Positions 28,194 to 36,800 of a stretch of 64,000 bases of DNA are shown here, piece after piece. The position numbers and the translations under genes were made by a program. Origin of the DNA: Actinoplanes auranticolor (GTDB taxonomy: Bacteria > Actinomycetota > Actinomycetes > Mycobacteriales > Micromonosporaceae); the NCBI RefSeq assembly GCF_018332655.1, contig NZ_BOQL01000013.1, positions 33,486-97,485 on the forward strand, in the 5' to 3' direction. How positions within the stretch are numbered: position 1 is the stretch's first letter; every line of letters begins with the position of its first letter. Under the pieces are notes generated by a model, which was not told where the DNA came from, searched no databases, and was given only the letters and a program-made list of their open reading frames with translations.

Positions 28194-28223
28194 GTCCGCC
28201 CTGTCCCGGCTGCCGTCGGTGGC

Positions 28224-28523
28224 TTACGAGGCGCGTTTACGGCGGCGCGCCGCTGCGGACTTTTCGGCCAGCTGCAGCATGTAGGCGGTGCGGGCGTGCA
28301 GTGCCATGGCGGTGCGCACGTCCTCGGGCAGGGTGTTGTCGGGATCGACCTGACGTTCGAACCGGCGCAGGAACGCCTGAGTTCCGCTGGCGGTGCGGGC
28401 GGCGCGGTTTGCGGTCGCGGCCCACGAGGCGTGAGCGGCGATCCGGGCTCGTCGCTTGCGCTGCTGGGGGGTCAGCCCGCTCTCCGTCCGGCTCTCGCGA
28501 GGTTCGGCGGTGGGGTCAAACAT
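28224..28523 (-). CDS. Small basic protein coupled to the second integrase
   Basis: The 99-residue protein is rich in R and A. Its middle, RIAAHASWAATANRAARTASG, resembles small integrase-linked proteins seen in actinobacterial mobile DNA. It overlaps the integrase stop by 8 bases, so it is translated from the same mRNA. A role in recombination accessory function or DNA binding is an inference; no named domain is visible. The ATG at 28523 gives a frame that ends in a basic KSAAARRRKRAS tail. Confidence 0.65.
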   Translation of the reverse strand: MFDPTAEPRESRTESGLTPQQRKRRARIAAHASWAATANRAARTASGTQAFLRRFERQVDPDNTLPEDVRTAMALHARTAYMLQLAEKSAAARRRKRAS

Positions 28524-29469
28524 CGTCACCGATCCGGAGCCGGGCCTGGATCTGCTGGGCGCGGTCGGCGGCTGCGGCGGCACCGTAGTGCCGCGGCATG
28601 TCGTCGGAGGTCCAGCCCATCACCAGCATCAGGTCGCCGGTGTCGCCGCCGGCCAGTTTCCACTGGTGTGCGTAGGTGTGCCGCCACCGATGCGCGTGGA
28701 CGTTGTCGATCCCGGCGGCCTCGCCGCGCCGGCGAAGCATGATCTTGATGCCGTTGGCCTGCAACGGGCACGCGCCTCGGGCGGCGAGCCACAGGTGCGG
28801 CAGATCGGCTCCTAAATGCTCGCGGCGTGCACGTAGGTACCGGCTGATTGCCCGACCGGTTTTCGGGCCGAACCGCACGCGTCGGTCCTTGGCTCCCTTG
28901 CCGTGGTAGCGGATGGTGTCCAGTGCCAGATCCACGTCGTCGAGGCGCAGGTTCGCCACCTCGGACAGACGTGCTCCGGTGTTGCACAACAGGCGGATGA
29001 TCGCCGTGTCGCGCAAAGGCAGGAAGTCCTTGCCCCTGCAGGTATCCAGAATCGTGGTGGTGTCTTGGTCGGAGATGACGGGGATCAGGGTGGTGGCGGT
29101 GCGCGGCTGGCGCAGCCGCAGCATCGGTGACTCGTCGATCTCTTCCTCGTCGACCATCAGCCAGCGGAAGAACTGTTGCAGCGCCTTGTACTTGTTCATC
29201 GCGGTGGAGGCTGACCGAGTCTCCACCATCCACGCCTGGAACGCTTCGAGGTCGTGACGGGTGACGTCCACTGGGGTGGCGCACGCGCTGTCCCGATCGT
29301 GAGAAGGCTGCACGGCTAGAAAGCGGGCGAGTTGGACAGCGGCCAGCAGGTAGTTGTATCGCGTGGTTGCGGGATGGTTCGCCGAGCGCAGGCTGCGGTG
29401 CCAGTCGCGTAGGAATCCGACCCAGCCCTGCGGCAGACCGGTCGTCATCGCATCGAGGTCAAACGTCAT
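28516..29469 (-). CDS. Tyrosine recombinase/integrase, paralogue of the facing gene
   Basis: The 317-residue protein shares most of its catalytic half with the facing recombinase: TGARLSE, GKGAKDRRVRFGPKTGRA, HAHRWRHT and a final MPRHYG. The N-terminal half keeps the LPQGWVGFLRDW and TTRYNYLLAA pattern. All catalytic residues (R, K, H-x2-R, W, Y) are present, so it should be active. It is transcribed toward the other integrase. A 77-residue upstream ORF overlaps its start and a small basic gene overlaps its end, giving a three-gene minus-strand unit. Confidence 0.9.
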   Translation of the reverse strand: MTFDLDAMTTGLPQGWVGFLRDWHRSLRSANHPATTRYNYLLAAVQLARFLAVQPSHDRDSACATPVDVTRHDLEAFQAWMVETRSASTAMNKYKALQQFFRWLMVDEEEIDESPMLRLRQPRTATTLIPVISDQDTTTILDTCRGKDFLPLRDTAIIRLLCNTGARLSEVANLRLDDVDLALDTIRYHGKGAKDRRVRFGPKTGRAISRYLRARREHLGADLPHLWLAARGACPLQANGIKIMLRRRGEAAGIDNVHAHRWRHTYAHQWKLAGGDTGDLMLVMGWTSDDMPRHYGAAAAADRAQQIQARLRIGDDV

Positions 29470-29692
29470 GCAGCGACCCCCTTGGGCAGAACGGATTGGC
29501 CCTGGTGGCGGGACTCAGGTGGAATCGGGGACGCGACGGCCCGTGGTGTGGGCGTCGACCGCGACGGGGCGTGGGAACCGCGCCGGCTACCGACACGAAG
29601 CGCCGGAACGCTGGGGCGGCGTGGTGCCCTGCAGCCGCGACGGCGGCTGTTGGGGCTGGTGAGCCCTGCAGTACGTAGGTGTTGATCTCCAT
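29459..29692 (-). CDS. Small ORF overlapping the start of the second integrase
   Basis: The 77-residue frame starts at an ATG with an ideal AGGAGG five bases upstream and ends 11 bases inside the integrase gene. This arrangement suits translational coupling. The protein is low in hydrophobic segments and rich in P, A, R and H after its first ten residues (MEINTYVLQG). It may be a real small protein or a leader whose translation opens the integrase start. I do not recognise a family. Confidence 0.5.
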   Translation of the reverse strand: MEINTYVLQGSPAPTAAVAAAGHHAAPAFRRFVSVAGAVPTPRRGRRPHHGPSRPRFHLSPATRANPFCPRGSLHDV

Positions 29693-29710
29693 TTTGTCCT
29701 CCTCATGACG

Positions 29711-29736
29711 AAGGGCCGCCACCGCGGGCGGCCCTT
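29711..29736. repeat. Inverted repeat hairpin upstream of the integrase unit
   Basis: AAGGGCCGCC and its exact complement form a 10-bp stem around ACCGCG. It lies between the IS110-type pseudogene and the small ORF, so it may stop transcription from the IS or mark the element end. Confidence 0.45.
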
Positions 29737-29837
29737 ATGGGCGATAAGCGTTTACCGATCGACGATCAGCAAACGCCCTCCTGGAGCACATTGGCATATG
29801 GCAATGCGGGTTCCGGGGGGTGTCCCTATGGGTTTCG

Positions 29838-31039
29838 TCAAGCAGCGAGTGCATGCGTGCTGGGCCGTGTTTGGTAGGGCGTTTGGTCGCGGAGCATCGC
29901 GAACAGGACGTCGACTCGGCGGCGAGCCAGGCAGATGAGAGCGGCGTTGTGGCGTTTGCCCTGGGCGCGTTTGCGGTCGTAGTAGGCCTTCGACGGCGGG
30001 TGGGCAAGGGACGCGAAGGCGGCGAGGAAGAATGCGCGTTCAGCTGCTTGTTGCCGCCGGGAGGCGGGTGCTCACCTCGGATGCTGCTGCCGGAGCGGCG
30101 AGTGACCGGAGCGAGGCCGGCGTAGGCGGCCAGGTGTCCCGGGGTGGCAAAGGCCGTGCCATCGCCGACCTCGAGCAGGATCCTCGCTGCGGTCCTGACT
30201 CCGATGCCGGGCATCGAGGTCAGGACCTCGGCAAGAGGGTGCGCATCAAGGATCCCCTCAACCTCGGCAGCGACCTGATCGCGCTGCAGCAGCACGTCGC
30301 GCAGACTGTCGGCCAGCCTGGGCAGGATTTTCTCCGCTGCTGTGGTGCCGGGAACGGTGACGGTCTGCTCGTCCAGCGCGGCCATGACCTGCTCGATCAG
30401 GCGTTCACCCATGCGGGGCGCGTTCTTGGTCGCGATCGACACCAGCTTGCGACGGCCGGCCTTGCGCAGACCCGCCGGCCCGCCGCAGCGCGACAGCAAC
30501 TCGAGGACGGCTTTGTGCTGCACCTTCGGTCCGATGACACGTTCGAGGGCGGGGTGGATCTGCGTGAGCAGTCCGCGGATCCGGTTGGAGACGCGGGTGG
30601 CCTCACCGGCGAGGTCGTCGTCGTAGCCGACGAGGACTTCCAGCTCTGCCAGGGTTTCGTCGCCGGCGTCGACGCGGCGCAGCGTGTGGGGCAGGGTGCG
30701 GGCGGCGTCGGCGATGACGTAGGCATCACGGGCGTCGGTCTTGGCGTTGCCGGGGTGAAGGTCAGCGATACGGCGCATCGCCAGGCCGGGCAGGTAGGCG
30801 ACTTGATGGCCGCAGGCGCGGGCGACCGCGACCGGCAGAGCTCCGATCGACGCCGGCTGGTCGACCACGACCAGGATCGGACCATGGCGGGTGAGTTTGT
30901 CGAACACCTCCCGCAGCTTGGCCTCGGTGTTGACCAGCGCCGCGTCGTGCAGACGCCTGCCGTCCGGCGTCAGCGCGACGGCATGATGGCCGTCCTTACC
31001 GACATCTAGCCCGAGAAATACCTGGTAGTCGCCGTGCAC
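29838..31039 (-). pseudogene. IS110-family transposase, frameshifted
   Basis: The start (GTG 31039, GGGAGG upstream) encodes VHGDYQVFLGLDVGKDGHH, with the DEDD-type residues in GLDVGKD, VVDQP and KTDARDAYVIAD. The Transposase_20 half contains LTSMPGIGVRTAARILLEVG. Around 30041 one base is missing: the frame reads NAHSSS where the next frame gives RAFFLAAFASL. The rest of the family C-terminus (YYDRKRAQGKRHNAALICLARRRVDVLFAML) continues in that other frame to a stop near 29838. The protein is thus broken in the part holding the catalytic serine region, and the copy is probably inactive unless supplied in trans. Confidence 0.85.
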
Positions 31040-31540
31040 ATCGCCTCCCCGCGACGTCACCCACAAGGCCCGATCGCCAGTCCGGCGTCGACTGCCGGCA
31101 GCCACGTTACGAAGAGACCTACCCCAATCCTGCAGGGTTGCCCTGTCCCTATCAGCGGTCCGTCGGCGCCACCCAGCCCGGCGACAACACCCCCGGATCA
31201 TGCATGCGACAGGGGAAGTAAGTCATACCGGGCCAGGCGACCGAGCAGTCCCCGGCTGGGGACGATCAAAAGGTAACGGGGGGGCGGGCGTACCCAGACC
31301 CGGTGAACTGGAACGCCGAACTACGTGCCGGATCTCCAGCGGCTCCGCCGATGCGGGCCCAGGCAGGTGTATGGACCGCTTGGCAGCATCGAGCAGGTGG
31401 TGGGCCGGTGGGTACGAAGTTTGGATCGAGGCTGGGCTTGGCGTCCGAGTACCCCGGCGAGCATCGACGTCGAAACGCCGAGCCTGCGGTGCTACGCCGA
31501 CTTCAGTCAGTTTGAGCCTGACCTCATCGAAGATGCAGGT

Positions 31541-31583
31541 CAGGGCTCGAACCGGGGGACCGCGCAGGGCTCGAACCGGGGGA
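31541..31583 (+). repeat. Tandem pair of 21-bp repeats resembling a tRNA T-arm
   Basis: A 21-base sequence beginning CAGGGCTCGAACC is repeated exactly, at 31541-31561 and 31563-31583. On the minus strand it contains GGTTCGAGCCC, the consensus of a tRNA T-arm. The second unit runs into the large direct repeat copy that follows. It could be a trace of an attachment site; no complete tRNA is present here. Confidence 0.6.
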
Positions 31584-31681
31584 CCATACATGGCAGAATA
31601 AGAACCGCATTTTTCTGTTCAGGGGCCATCGGTTACGGTCCCGGCGGTTCGTTACCGCGCCGCACCGACAAGGTCGTGAGA
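31579..31681 (+). repeat. Large direct repeat, left copy
   Basis: This 103-base segment is repeated in the same orientation at 41982-42085. The first 28 bases are identical and later blocks (CTGTTCAGGGGCCATCGGT, GGCGGTTCGTT, GGTCGTGAGAAC) also match, about 80% overall. Together the copies bracket the trypsin-NACHT and Argonaute loci. Confidence 0.8.
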
Positions 31682-32305
31682 ACCCCTCGCGCCACGGTAA
31701 CCCTGCGTGACCCAAGCCCTCAACACCTCAAAGCCGCGCTGTTATGCCGGTTCGCTGGCTGACGCCTTCGCCGAACCCGACCGTTGTCGCCCCCAGCGGT
31801 CGCTACGTCCTGCCGTTGTTTCGTGATTCAGCCGGCCGCGCCCGAATCAGGACTCGTCCGGGGCTTCTGCAGGACAGTACCGTCGCAGACGCCGACCGCG
31901 ACGTCTCGCACCCAGCAGAAGCGGCTTGGCTCACTAGCACGCCGTGGGGGTACAACTCGATCGAGCTGAAGACGCTGATTGACCTCGGCGTGAAACACTT
32001 ACTGTCGTACCCTGTGACGCCGCGGTGATCATCTTGCCGCTGTCCGGTCCGTTGCAGTCGGGTTCGTGGAGAGCAGGGTGCCGGGCGTGCTCCGGTGCGC
32101 CGGGTGGCGTTGCGCGGCGACGACGCGGTCTCGGTCATGGACGATCCGACCAAGCAGGTCGACGCCGGCGCGCTGCCGGCAGGCCGCGGGTCGAGGTGTG
32201 GTCGGCGGTTACTGCGACCACGGACGATCATCAGGCGCTGCGCACCCCCACCCGTCCGGTCCGCAGCCACCCGCATCCGCTTCGGCGACGGTTCATTCCC
32301 GAACG
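31682..32305. other. Non-coding or decayed region
   Basis: I see no supported gene in this 624-base gap. Several open frames exist on both strands but lack ribosome-binding sites, coherent codon bias and recognisable motifs. It lies between the left repeat copy and the 3' end of the Trypco1 gene. Confidence 0.5.
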
Positions 32306-32689
32306 TCACCCCGCAGCTGCGGGCGGCAGTTCCTCGATCCTCTCCGAAGGGGTCGATTCCCACCCCACGGTGATCTTGATGTTGGCCTTGGCGGTGCCCT
32401 TCACCAAAACGGCGGTGAGCTTGCCGGACTCGACGCCGATATCGCAGCCCAGCTCGATCTTGACATTGTCGGGCTTGACTCGCCGAACGGCCTTGACGAC
32501 ATGTTCGGTGAGCGCCCCAATCGACCGTGTCACGTCGGAGAACTCGGGAAGCCGGCCAGCGACCTCCTCCTCTCCTCCCAGTGCGACGGCCTCGACGACG
32601 ATGCGTTCCCCGTCGATGACAACGGGGACCCGGATGATGTCGCCGCGGTATTTCGATTCCTCCACGAGTTTTCCTTCCGTGCTCGTCAA
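32306..32689 (-). CDS. Trypco1 (CU044_2847-family) protein
   Basis: The 127-residue protein has the compact alpha/beta pattern of the trypsin-co-occurring domain: VVIDGERIVVEAVAL, then FSDVTRSIGALTEHVVKAV, VKPDNVKIELGCDIG and AVLVKGTAKANIKITVGW. Established comparative work links this domain to trypsin-like proteases in predicted conflict systems, where it is thought to be a substrate, sensor or adaptor. It overlaps the TPR-like gene by four bases and faces the trypsin-NACHT gene across that gene. No catalytic residues are visible. The short proline/alanine tail is probably disordered. Confidence 0.8.
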   Translation of the reverse strand: MTSTEGKLVEESKYRGDIIRVPVVIDGERIVVEAVALGGEEEVAGRLPEFSDVTRSIGALTEHVVKAVRRVKPDNVKIELGCDIGVESGKLTAVLVKGTAKANIKITVGWESTPSERIEELPPAAAG

Positions 32690-33771
32690 ACTTCGTGATC
32701 CCGGAGTCGTCGCAGGGCCGGCAGGGCGGACGGCAGATCCCGGTAGGTCCGGACGATGCGCGCCAGCGTCGGAGCCACGGCCGACACGAGGAACGGATTC
32801 GAGGAACCGAGCGCTTGTTCGCAGACCGATTCCGCTTGTCCGTCGCGTCCGGTGGCCGCCAACAGATGGGCCACGCGAATGGTGATCGGCCCGGTACGCG
32901 GACCAACCCGCTCCAGCAGAAGCGGATACTCGTCCGGAACCTCACCCAGGAGCTGAACTAGGACTTCCTCCGCTTGGTCGAGCAACGCGGAATTGGCCGG
33001 CGGGCGTGCGCCGACCCGGTCACGCAGCAGCGCAACGGCGGACGAGGCGCTGCCGGACCGGGCAAGCGCGTAGGCCCGGTAGATCTCGGCCTGCACGGCG
33101 ATCTGCTCGTCGTCGGAGTCCACGGCCAGGGCCAGCGTCTCCGCCGCCTGGGCGTACGCCTTCTCGCCGACCAGATGCATCCCGAGGTCGAAAGCGGCCA
33201 ACGCCGCTACCTCCGGCGGAGCGAACTGGACGATCAATAGGGTGGCCAGCGGCCAGAACGGGTTGTTGTTCTCCTTCAGCAAGCCGGTGAGCAGGACGGC
33301 GGCACGGACCGCCTTCGGCTCCCGGGCGATGGCGGCTCCGAGCCGAGCAATCGCGGCCTGCGCGGCCGCCACAGCGACTTCGCCGTCCCGGACGAAGACC
33401 TCCTCCGGGGGCATGTCTGAGACCGTCCGGGCCACCAGGAACAGAAACGTCGCATCGCGAAGGTTCTCCTGTGCCCGGTCGCGGTCCGCCGCAACGGCAC
33501 GTCCGGGCCGCCAGAAGATCCGTCCCACCGAGTCGGTCGTCCGCGTCGCGATACCGTCCTGCTCGGCGAGGCGCAGAGCGTGATCGATGTCGGCCTCATC
33601 GATCGAGGTCTCATCACGGAACGGCGCGAGCCATTTACGCACATCGGATTCGCCGACCTCGTCACCGATGACCCGCTCGAACTCGATCAACAGGTCGATG
33701 AGATCCGTGACGAGAAAACGGCCCGGCTCACCCTCGACCTCGGACCTTGGATCACCGGAGACCGGGTGCAT
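32686..33771 (-). CDS. TPR-like helical protein of the trypsin-NACHT locus
   Basis: The 361-residue protein has an N-terminal part of about 100 residues that looks like a winged-helix or death-like helical domain (FLVTDLIDLLIEFERVIGDEVGESDVRKWL). After it come pairs of helices rich in A and L with TPR-like spacing (VALAAFDLGMHLVGEKAYAQAAETLALAV, IYRAYALARSGSASSAVALL). The ATG has GAGGAG seven bases upstream. It is transcribed with the Trypco1 gene. Likely role is a sensor or adaptor for the divergent protease-NTPase protein; this is inference. Confidence 0.7.
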   Translation of the reverse strand: MHPVSGDPRSEVEGEPGRFLVTDLIDLLIEFERVIGDEVGESDVRKWLAPFRDETSIDEADIDHALRLAEQDGIATRTTDSVGRIFWRPGRAVAADRDRAQENLRDATFLFLVARTVSDMPPEEVFVRDGEVAVAAAQAAIARLGAAIAREPKAVRAAVLLTGLLKENNNPFWPLATLLIVQFAPPEVAALAAFDLGMHLVGEKAYAQAAETLALAVDSDDEQIAVQAEIYRAYALARSGSASSAVALLRDRVGARPPANSALLDQAEEVLVQLLGEVPDEYPLLLERVGPRTGPITIRVAHLLAATGRDGQAESVCEQALGSSNPFLVSAVAPTLARIVRTYRDLPSALPALRRLRDHEV

Positions 33772-33808
33772 CTGGCGGCGGCTCCTCTGGGGCGCGGGAC
33801 CGGTGGCC

Positions 33809-33828
33809 AGACCGGTGCTTTCCGGTCT
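33809..33828. promoter_or_regulatory. Inverted repeat in the divergent TPR/NACHT promoter region
   Basis: AGACCGG (33809-33815) and CCGGTCT (33822-33828) form a 7-bp inverted repeat with six bases between. A third ACCGGT half-site lies just to the left. The site sits in the 100-base gap between the divergent transcription units, as expected for a shared operator. No regulator gene is adjacent. Confidence 0.45.
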
Positions 33829-33871
33829 ACATTAAACTCCGGTCGGGCCCGGTGGAAGGGGTCTTGTTCAC

Positions 33872-36800
33872 GTGTACGAGCCTCGCGATCAGCTCTCCCG
33901 GGCACTGGCCGCCGCCACCGTGGGCATCTCGGCCGACTCCCGGTCGGGGACCGGGTTCTTCGTCGGCACCGGACTCGTTCTGACCTGCGCCCACGTCCTA
34001 CATGACGCCACCGGTCCGGTCACCGGGCGGTGGAAGGGGCGAGAACTGGAGTTGACGCGGGTCGACGAGTGGTACCAGCCGGGCGACGAAGGCGGACCCG
34101 ACCTGGCACTTCTCCGCGTGGCGGACGCCGTCGACGCGACGGCGGTCGGACTCGCGGACGTCGTCGCACCCGGCGATGAGCTGTACGTGCAGGGCTACCC
34201 AGACGGCGCCTACCGGGCCGGCGACTCGGTCGTGCTGACCGCGCAGGGCCCGTCGACCCGCAGCGACGATGTCGTCCTGGAACGGGCGGACGGTCAGGTG
34301 ACGGCCGGGTTCAGCGGATCTCCGGTGCTGAACTGGCGGACGGGCATGGTGTGTGCCGTCGTCCGGATAGCGGACAACACCCCGGGAAAGACGCCCCTGG
34401 TGCGGCTGACTCCGGTGTCCGCCGTACTGGATGCCTTTGCCGGGGTGCTCGTGCGCGATGCCTCTGCCTCCTGGCGCGACATCCTCAGCGACTCGCAGTT
34501 ACGGTCCGCGGAAAGCCGGCACCCCGGCTCCCGGCTCAGGGCGTACCTGAGGGCGATCCTCGACGACGAGGCCGCGCAGATCACCGGGCCGTTCGGCGTC
34601 AGCGGCGAAGCCCTTGCCGCCGTCCACCAGGCCCCACGACTGGCCTCGGCCGATGGCGAGCCGGTATCGGTCGACGGGCTGATCGGCGACTACTCGGTGC
34701 TCACCGGCGAGGCGGGCGTGGGAAAGTCCAGCCTCCTGCGGTTGCTGCGCCGGGACACCGCACGCCGCCTCCTGGCCGGAGAACCGGTTGGGTTCGTCCC
34801 GGTGCTGGTCAAGGCGTCCGCCCTGGACGGAAACGGGCGCTCCCGATCGGCGCGGATCGCGGACGCCGTCGGGCTGGAGCTGGGACATCTCGTCAGCGAT
34901 CCGCTCGTCGGGGACGACTTCCGGGGCGAAGCCCTGCCCGGCACGCCGTGGCTGCTGCTCGCCGACGGTTTCGACGAGATCCTGCGGCCGGAGGTACGGC
35001 TTCGGGTGTTAGGCGCTCTTGCGACCGCCCGCGGCGAGCCGTATCTGCGGGTGCTCCTGGCGACCCGTCCCCTGCCACCTGCTGAGGAGCACCTGCTCCG
35101 CACGCGAGAGGTTCCGGGGGTGTCGCTGCTCCCTTTCACGCCCGGCCAGAGCCGAGCTCTGGTCAAGGCACTGCTGGGCCACTTCATGGACGACGCCGGT
35201 GAGGACACGGACCACGCAGCAAGACTGACCATGCGTATCGAGGCCAGTCAGATCGCCGATCTCGCCCGCATCCCGCTCGTTACCACGATGCTCGCGGTGC
35301 TGTACGCCGCCGATCCGCTGCGGGAACTGCCCCAGAACCGCAACGAACTATACGAGATGTACGTGCAGCACTTCCTCGATCGGCAGAAGACTGAGTTCCA
35401 CGTGCTGCCGCGGCTCCTCGAGATCGCCGGGGACTTCCCCGGCGGCCCGGACGCGGTTACGCGGCTTCTGGACGGCATCCGGGATCTCCTGACCGCGTAC
35501 GCCGTGCACCAGCGCGGCGATGACGGTCAGCTGCCGCTGGGCCGGTTCGCCGGTAAATGGGCCGAAACGCTCCGGCCAGCGGGGTTCACCCCGGCGGTGT
35601 GGCACCGGACGATCGATGATCTGGTGCGCCAGACCGGTCTGGTCGTCCGCGACGACTTCACCCACGCGACCATCGCCGACTATTTGGCGGCCGATCACGT
35701 CACCGCACTCCGGCTCGATCGACAGATCACCATCAGTGCGGCAACTGCTTCCTTCCACATCGCGGCCGAGCGCTCTTACCTGAGCTTCCTGGCCGGCGGA
35801 TGGGTCGGCCGGCATCTCGCCCACCTTCGTTGCTTCTGCGAGCGGCTCGCCGACGGTTCACCTCTGCATCTCGACTTCCTCGTGACCTTGAGCGAGGACG
35901 GCGTAGAGGTGCCGGCCGACGTCATCGAGCTGACGATCGAGCGACTCGAGGTGGCGTCGAACAATCCGAAGAAAGGGGCTCAAGGTCGTGTCGTGAGCGC
36001 CGCACTGTTGCGAAGGCTCAATCGTGAACGCGCTGTTCCCCGGTTACGGCTGCTCGCCTACGAGCCCCGGTGCAGCGAGCTGACCGACTCCATCTCCGCG
36101 GTTCCGAATCTGTGGGCGTTGGACGCGACGACGTTGTTCCTGGAGGTCCGGCCCGAGGAGGCCGATGCCCTGCTGCGGTTTCAGGTCATCGACAACCGCC
36201 GCACCGATGCCAGCCGGCTCAGGGCCGCGAGGGAACGGCAGTCCAGGGGTCTGCCACACGCCAGCTTCACCTTCACCCTGCTAATCACCGACCGGGAGGT
36301 CGCGAACGAGACCCGCCTGGACGCCCTGCGTGATCTGACCCGGATCGACCTCGCCGAGGCGCACAAACAGGCCCGCGGGCTGATCCGGGACCGCACGATC
36401 CGGGTCGATGCGGCGATCGTGCTTGCTGAGGCGGCCCCTTCGCCGGGTTTCGGCCTCCTCGCGGAACTCAGCGAGCACTCCGGCATCGAGGCGGAACGGT
36501 GCCATGCCGCCGCGCATCTCCTGCGGTCACCCGAGCATCGGCCGACCGCCGTCGCGGCACTCGTGGACTTATTGGCCGGGGAACGCCTCACCGCGGCCGA
36601 AAGGTGGGTCGCCATCGCCGCACTCTCCGAAGCCGGGCACCCGGACGCGCCCCGCATGACGGAGGAGATCGCCCTGGGCGACGGCCCCATAGACCCTGCG
36701 GTCCGACTGCTGGCTGCGCACGTACTGGTCACCACCCGCCCGGACCAGGCGGAGCGGATGCTCCCGTTGGCGGCCACCATCGGAGCGTACGAACCTGCGC

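Noticed and set aside
31223..31591. 122-residue open frame on the minus strand beside the left repeat
   Set aside because: It is made largely of the tandem repeats and has no start signal or coding bias.
31744..32028. 94-residue open frame on the plus strand
   Set aside because: No ribosome-binding site, low-complexity composition and no family resemblance.
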